Positions 59,386 to 64,000 of a DNA stretch of 64,000 nucleotides are shown one piece after another. The position numbers and the translations under genes are program-made. How positions within the stretch are numbered: the stretch's first letter is position 1; each line of letters begins with the position of its first letter. The stretch comes from Tipula vernalis (lineage: Eukaryota; Arthropoda; Insecta; Diptera; Tipulidae): positions 194,062,061 through 194,126,060 of the forward strand of contig OY282560.1 in assembly GCA_958295665.1 (NCBI GenBank). Reading direction: 5' to 3'. Below the pieces are notes generated by a model. That model was not told the DNA's origin and ran no database searches. It worked only from the letters and a program-made list of their open reading frames with translations.

Positions 59386-59862
59386 CATGTTTTTGTTACT
59401 CTACATTAAATAGCATATAGGCTATTGACTACGTATTATTCTCCACACCACAAAATTGAGCGAATGCAAGAGCTCTTTTTGGGGAAAACAAAATAACTAC
59501 ATATTCAAAAATCAAGCTGATTTAATGGCCGCCCTTAATGTTATTCAAGCTGATTTAAAGGCCACCCTTAACATTCTTTCTCTTCATGTTGTGGGGTGAA
59601 CATGTGAAAGAAGAATTTTCAAACAATTTATTATTTATATAAAGTACACAAAAAAATAAATCATAAAGATTGTACAGTACTCTTTTATATTAAATTAACA
59701 GCATGAAATAAGTTTTTGTTTTATCATGTTGTGAATGTTCTCATAATTAAAACTATTAAATCTAAAGTGTTTTCTAAAATTATGAATTAAATCTTTTAAT
59801 CCAATGTGAATTTCACTTGTGGATATAAGCTACTGAAACGTAATTCATTAATATCTATTAAA
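59386..59862 (+). other. Upstream region of the non-LTR retrotransposon
   Basis: Probable 5' untranslated sequence of the LINE that follows; its start is not defined. A 33-bp tandem duplication, TCAAGCTGATTTAA..., begins at 59512 and 59545. Confidence 0.4.
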
Positions 59863-60771
59863 ATGTCGTGCAATAAATGTAACGTTAGAATTATTCGTGG
59901 TGCTGAACTCAAAAATAACATAAAATGTGTAGCATGCCTTAAATTATTTCATCTCGAATGTGTAATGTTGGACAGTGCCAAGTTTGATAATATTGAAGTA
60001 ACTTCTAAATCTTGGATTTGTGAATTATGTGCAAATAGTTCGGGTGGCAGTATGGCTGATAAAAATTCATCGGGTATAATTAATTCAATCGTTACCTTGG
60101 AAATGCTGTTAGGCGAAGTCATCAGTATGAAAGATGACATCAAATCTAACTTTTCTAAAGTATTTATTCAGCTAAAGGAATACGAGAACCTGTTTTCTCT
60201 AGTGAAAAATTTAGAAGTTGAAAACGCACAACTGAAAACAATAAGCAACGAAAACCAACAGCAAATTGAATACTTGGAAAAATTATCAAAGGAAAAATGC
60301 TTAGAAATTACCGGTTTGCCTACAACTGATTCTTCCAATATTGATGATACCGTTGTAAAATTATTTAATAACGGGCTCGGTATTTCATCATTTACAACTC
60401 GTGACATCGACTATTGCTTTATAAAAAAGAGAAAATCATTTTCCATTGGTAATTCTAAATCACCGCAGGATGTAGTGTTTATAAAGTTTTTATCAAGAAA
60501 AACCAAGGATTTGATTATAGATACGAAATACAAGGAAAAACTAAAACTAAACACAACTTCATTTGGTGCTGACGTTCAAGATGCAACTCCAATTTTCATT
60601 AATGAATGTTTGACATACAAGAAAAGGCAGTTATTTATGGCAGCTAAAAAGGCTAAAATTGATCGCAGTTATAAGTACCTGTGGATTAGGAATTCTACGA
60701 TACGTATGAGGAAGGAGAATGGTGAACCAATCAAGCTGGTTAATTCAATGGAGGACCTAAACAAACTCTAA
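59863..60771 (+). CDS. Non-LTR retrotransposon ORF1 protein (PHD finger, coiled coil, RNA-binding C-terminus)
   Basis: An intact 302-codon frame from ATG 59863. The more upstream in-frame Met at 59806 was not chosen because the zinc finger begins directly after the later one. Residues 3-56 form a C4HC3 PHD-type finger (C3, C6, C22, C25, H30, C33, C53, C56). Residues about 95-150 have a heptad-like Leu/Ile/Lys/Glu pattern (coiled coil). CLEITGLP near 145-152 and the C-terminal YKKRQLFMAAKKAK...YLWIRNSTIRMRKENGEP match the C-terminal domain of ORF1 proteins of CR1/L2-group LINEs, which bind element RNA. ORF2 starts 34 nt after the stop. The frame is open although ORF2 is broken. Confidence 0.8.
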   Translation: MSCNKCNVRIIRGAELKNNIKCVACLKLFHLECVMLDSAKFDNIEVTSKSWICELCANSSGGSMADKNSSGIINSIVTLEMLLGEVISMKDDIKSNFSKVFIQLKEYENLFSLVKNLEVENAQLKTISNENQQQIEYLEKLSKEKCLEITGLPTTDSSNIDDTVVKLFNNGLGISSFTTRDIDYCFIKKRKSFSIGNSKSPQDVVFIKFLSRKTKDLIIDTKYKEKLKLNTTSFGADVQDATPIFINECLTYKKRQLFMAAKKAKIDRSYKYLWIRNSTIRMRKENGEPIKLVNSMEDLNKL

Positions 60772-60804
60772 TTGGTATATTTTTTTTTTTATTAATTGTT
60801 ATTT

Positions 60805-63750
60805 ATGAGTAATTTATTTAACGAATCTTTAGGTCCTAACTTGTCTTTACCTTCCTATCCTTCCATGCCTTCTCATTCTAAAGGTCACATTTTTTGTGTC
60901 ATGCACCAAAATATGCGTATCTTGGGTAAAAATTATGATTGTTTAGTTTGCCATCTGCAATCTTTTTGTGTAATGCCTAAATTAATAGCTTTGTCTGAAA
61001 TTTGGATAAATGATAATGAGGTTGACAGTTATGCAATACCAGGCTACAAATTGTATGCTTATTGTAATAATAAATATCGCTCTGGTGGTGTTGCAGTTTA
61101 CATAGCTGATGATTTAAATGTGAAAATTACAACCGATTTTGTTTTGAATACTGCCGATGTCTTAATGGTAGATATTTATTTGAATCGTTTTAAAATTACT
61201 ATAGTATGTGTCTATAGGTTGCAATCTTTTAATATAGATGCTTTTTTGATTGAATTTGGCCCTTTTATGTATAGACTTTAATCCAAAAATCTTTTAGTCG
61301 TTGGTGATCTAAACATTAATTTACTAGATAATTCAACGCAAATAGATGAATATAAATTTTTGATGTCAAGTAATGGTTTAACTTCTGATGTCAATGCTCC
61401 AACTAGGATTGTTAATTTGTCTTCTACTTGTATTGACCATGTTTATTTCAGATGCTCTCATTTTGATGTGAGATCATCTGTCTTAGATATGAGAATTACT
61501 GATCATTGCGCTATATTCGTAACTCTATTATTAGAAGACAACCCTATTGTTCAATCTGTTCCGAAAGTTAAAACTGCTAATTTTAAAATAGATTTTAAAT
61601 TATTAAATAATTTGTTAGTTCATGAATCGTGGTCCGCTGTATTGGCTCTAGGTAATATTTCAGAAGCGTTTGATTTGTTCCTCTACATTTTAAATAATCA
61701 TATCACTAAATGTAAATATGTATTTGCAACGCATAAAAAAACTGTAAAACGCATACCTTGGATTACAGATGCTTTGGTTTTTAAGGTAATAAAGAAAAAC
61801 CAACTTCGCAAGAAACTTAAAAAACATAGTCAAAATTCCAATCTAAAGAAGTACTATTATAAGTATTCGACTGAATTGAATAAACAAATTATAAAAAATC
61901 GAAATACTATTTTAACAAATTTGAAAGAGCGGGTGGCAATTGTAAGAAGCAGTGGGAATTGGCAAATAAAATACTGAACAAAGGGACGTGTTGCAACGCA
62001 ATCTCTGAAATAATCGATGAATCGGGTACACAAATTTCTTCACATATTGATAATGCAAATTGTTTCAATTTGTATTTTCAAAATATTGTTACATCGATGA
62101 GATCTAATAGTAATTATACTCAGTCACATTGCGCGAGTAGTATGATTTTAGATAATCCTTCCAAAAGAAATTGTTTCTTCCGGCCAATCACGTCGACCTA
62201 ATTATTTTTAATTATAAATTCTTTGGAATCCAAATTTACGACCGATAATATTGGACTTAGCAGTGCCATCTTAAAAGAAATTAATTATAACATTGTTGAT
62301 ATTTTGTGCGAACTATTTAATCGTAGTATTACTGAAGGTATTTTTCCGCAAGCATTAAAAACCGCGACGGTCATTCCGCTCTTCGAAAAAGGTGATCGCT
62401 TATTATTATGCAATTATCGGCCGATTTCGTTTCAGCCGGTTATTTAAAAAATCTTTGAGAAATCGGTAAAATCTCGTTTTATTGACTTCAGAAATTCTTT
62501 TAATTATCTTAGTTCTTGTCAATTTGGGTTCAGAACTGGTCTTGGAACTGTCGATGCTCTTTTTAATTTAATGAATCCGCTACACGTAGGTCTTAATAAT
62601 TCTCATACATCAGCTGCTCTATTTGTCGATATAAGTAAAGCCTTTGATATGGTGGACCACCGGATACTTTTGGATAAACCTTGGCACATTGGATTTAGAG
62701 GTTGCGTGTATGAGTGGCTTAAGTCGTTTTTGGAAGGTCGTTCGCAACGAGTTAGTATTAGTGGTTGCCTGAGTCGCACTGTTATACTTAAGTGTGCCTC
62801 AAGGTTCCGTTCTGGGGCCCATCTTATTTCTTGTTTATGTCAATTCTATTTTTAAACAAAATTTTTTTGGCAAAGTTATTGCTTATGTGGATGATATGGC
62901 ATTTGCTTATGATTGCTGCAACTACTCAACGGCTGTCTCTCGTATTAATAATACAGATCTTAATATTTTGAGTGAATGGTTTGCTGTTCACAAACTTGTA
63001 CTTAGTGCAAAGACCAAGGTTGTATTTCATAATTTAAGCACGAGTAATCCGTCGTTTAACCGTGATATTATGTTCCAAGACGTTATCTGCTCAAAAAGTA
63101 TTGCTTGTACCGTTAATTGCATGGTAATTGGATCAGTCAGCTCTATTAAATACCTAGAAATCATTGTTGATTGTCATTTAGATTGGAAATCTCATGTAGC
63201 TGCTTTGAAGAGTTCCCTCCATTCCAATATCATGGTGTTGTATCTATTGCGTTCACATTGTCCTTTTGGGGTTTTAAAAGTTATTATAATGCGTTAATTG
63301 ATTCGCGTTTACGTAACGGTATCTGCTGTTGGGGTGGAACTTATTATGAGACGGGTAAAACACTGATTATCGCTCAGAAACATGCAATTAGGTTGATGTT
63401 CTTTAAAAAATAAACGTTTTCACTCGTGGCCATTGTTTGTAACGTGTTCAATTCTTCCATTGAAGCATCTATACGTATTCAAAATTATGAAGATTTATTT
63501 TGTAATTAGTGGAAATCGAAATTTAAGTTGTCACTATGATCTGCGCAGGAACTCTATGTGTTTGAAAGCTATTCCTAAATTTTTTAAAACTCATTTCCTC
63601 AATTACTTTTTAGTAACAGCACCTAGAATTTTTAATAATCTTCCTAAATTTATCCGTGAATTAACTTCAAAAAAAATATTTGTTGCGTCATTTAAAACTT
63701 GGTTATTGCACAACGAATCATTAGATTTCTTGTTTGATTTGATTGTTTAA
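60805..63750 (+). pseudogene. Non-LTR retrotransposon ORF2 relic (endonuclease + reverse transcriptase)
   Basis: The endonuclease (APE type) at about 60895-61560 has HQNMRIL, LSEIWI (catalytic Glu), YRSGGVAVYI, VVGDLNIN and ITDHCAIF (family SDH). One in-frame TAA at 61279 interrupts it. Reverse transcriptase follows from about 62205: YRPIS (about 62414), FVDISKAFDMVDH (about 62620, first catalytic Asp), PQGSVLGPILF (about 62797) and the intact YVDD box (about 62885). Breaks: frameshift near 61960, stops at 62199 and 62445, frameshifts near 62795, 63290 and 63410. The C-terminal tail up to 63750 follows the family. Clade is CR1/L2-like, by inference from ORF1 type and RT motifs. No internal deletion is obvious. 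Confidence 0.85.
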
Positions 63751-64000
63751 GTATAATATCCTATTTAGTTCTCTCACATTTTTTTATTTTGTATAATATT
63801 CATTATTTTTTATATTACATTCTTTAAATATTTATATTCACTTTTGTAAAAATTATGTAGATTTATATATTATTTTGTACTATTTTTTAATCACCCCAAC
63901 CATATTTAATTTCTTAACTGAAGGTATGCCTATCACTGGCTTCTTGTCAATTTTCTAATTATTTTCAATTAAATTATATTTTTAATTGCTTAGTTCTTAT
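63751..64000 (+). other. 3' region of the LINE, cut by the window end
   Basis: AT-rich probable 3' untranslated sequence. No poly-A or short terminal repeat is recognised before the window ends. Confidence 0.4.

Overview
The window looks like an insect nuclear genome segment, and no closer assignment is safe. It is AT-rich and dominated by repeats. Its only clear host gene is split by very short introns (66, 73 and 94 bp) and encodes Rim, the synaptic active-zone Rab3-interacting protein. Every other protein-like stretch is transposon-derived or a retrocopy. I saw no tRNA, rRNA or CRISPR array.

Layout. 1-840: four to five diverged copies of a 150-175 bp tandem repeat. 3.44-8.64 kb: a truncated eRF3 (GSPT1) retropseudogene abuts a decayed Ty3/gypsy pol fragment, and that fragment is split by a 3,077 bp DNA transposon with long terminal inverted repeats (TIRs), CAC...GTG ends, a CCCT target duplication and a Chapaev/RAG1-like transposase relic. 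9.77-17.9 kb: decayed minisatellite-like repeats in both orientations around a Jockey-like ORF1 relic and an internally deleted BEL/Pao retrotransposon. 19.6-21.1 kb: four minus-strand Rim exons. 22-24.4 kb: a mariner-like transposase relic and two MITE-like elements.

24.64-57.02 kb: the most striking structure, a nested inverted architecture about 32 kb long. From the outside in it has a unique inverted flank, a 167-bp satellite (SatA), a spacer, a 172-bp satellite (SatB), a central minus-strand gene, inverted SatB, a MITE-rich spacer, inverted SatA, and the inverted flank. The central gene encodes a DDE-type transposase fused to an Ulp1/C48 cysteine peptidase and a C-terminal PHD-type zinc finger. 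It is open for about 1,040 codons except for one in-frame TAA. The layout recalls Drosophila Foldback/NOF and Galileo elements, whose TIRs are built of tandem repeats, but here the arms are megasatellite-sized and of two unrelated satellites.

57.0-59.4 kb: a decayed repeat field and a hammerhead-like motif. 59.86-63.75 kb: a nearly complete non-LTR retrotransposon of CR1/L2-like type, with an intact PHD-finger ORF1 and a broken endonuclease-reverse transcriptase ORF2.

The genes do not form a pathway. The downstream Rim exons (PDZ, C2A, C2B) are not seen between 19.6 kb and position 1. If the gene is intact, the retroelement field at 3-18 kb lies inside a large Rim intron.
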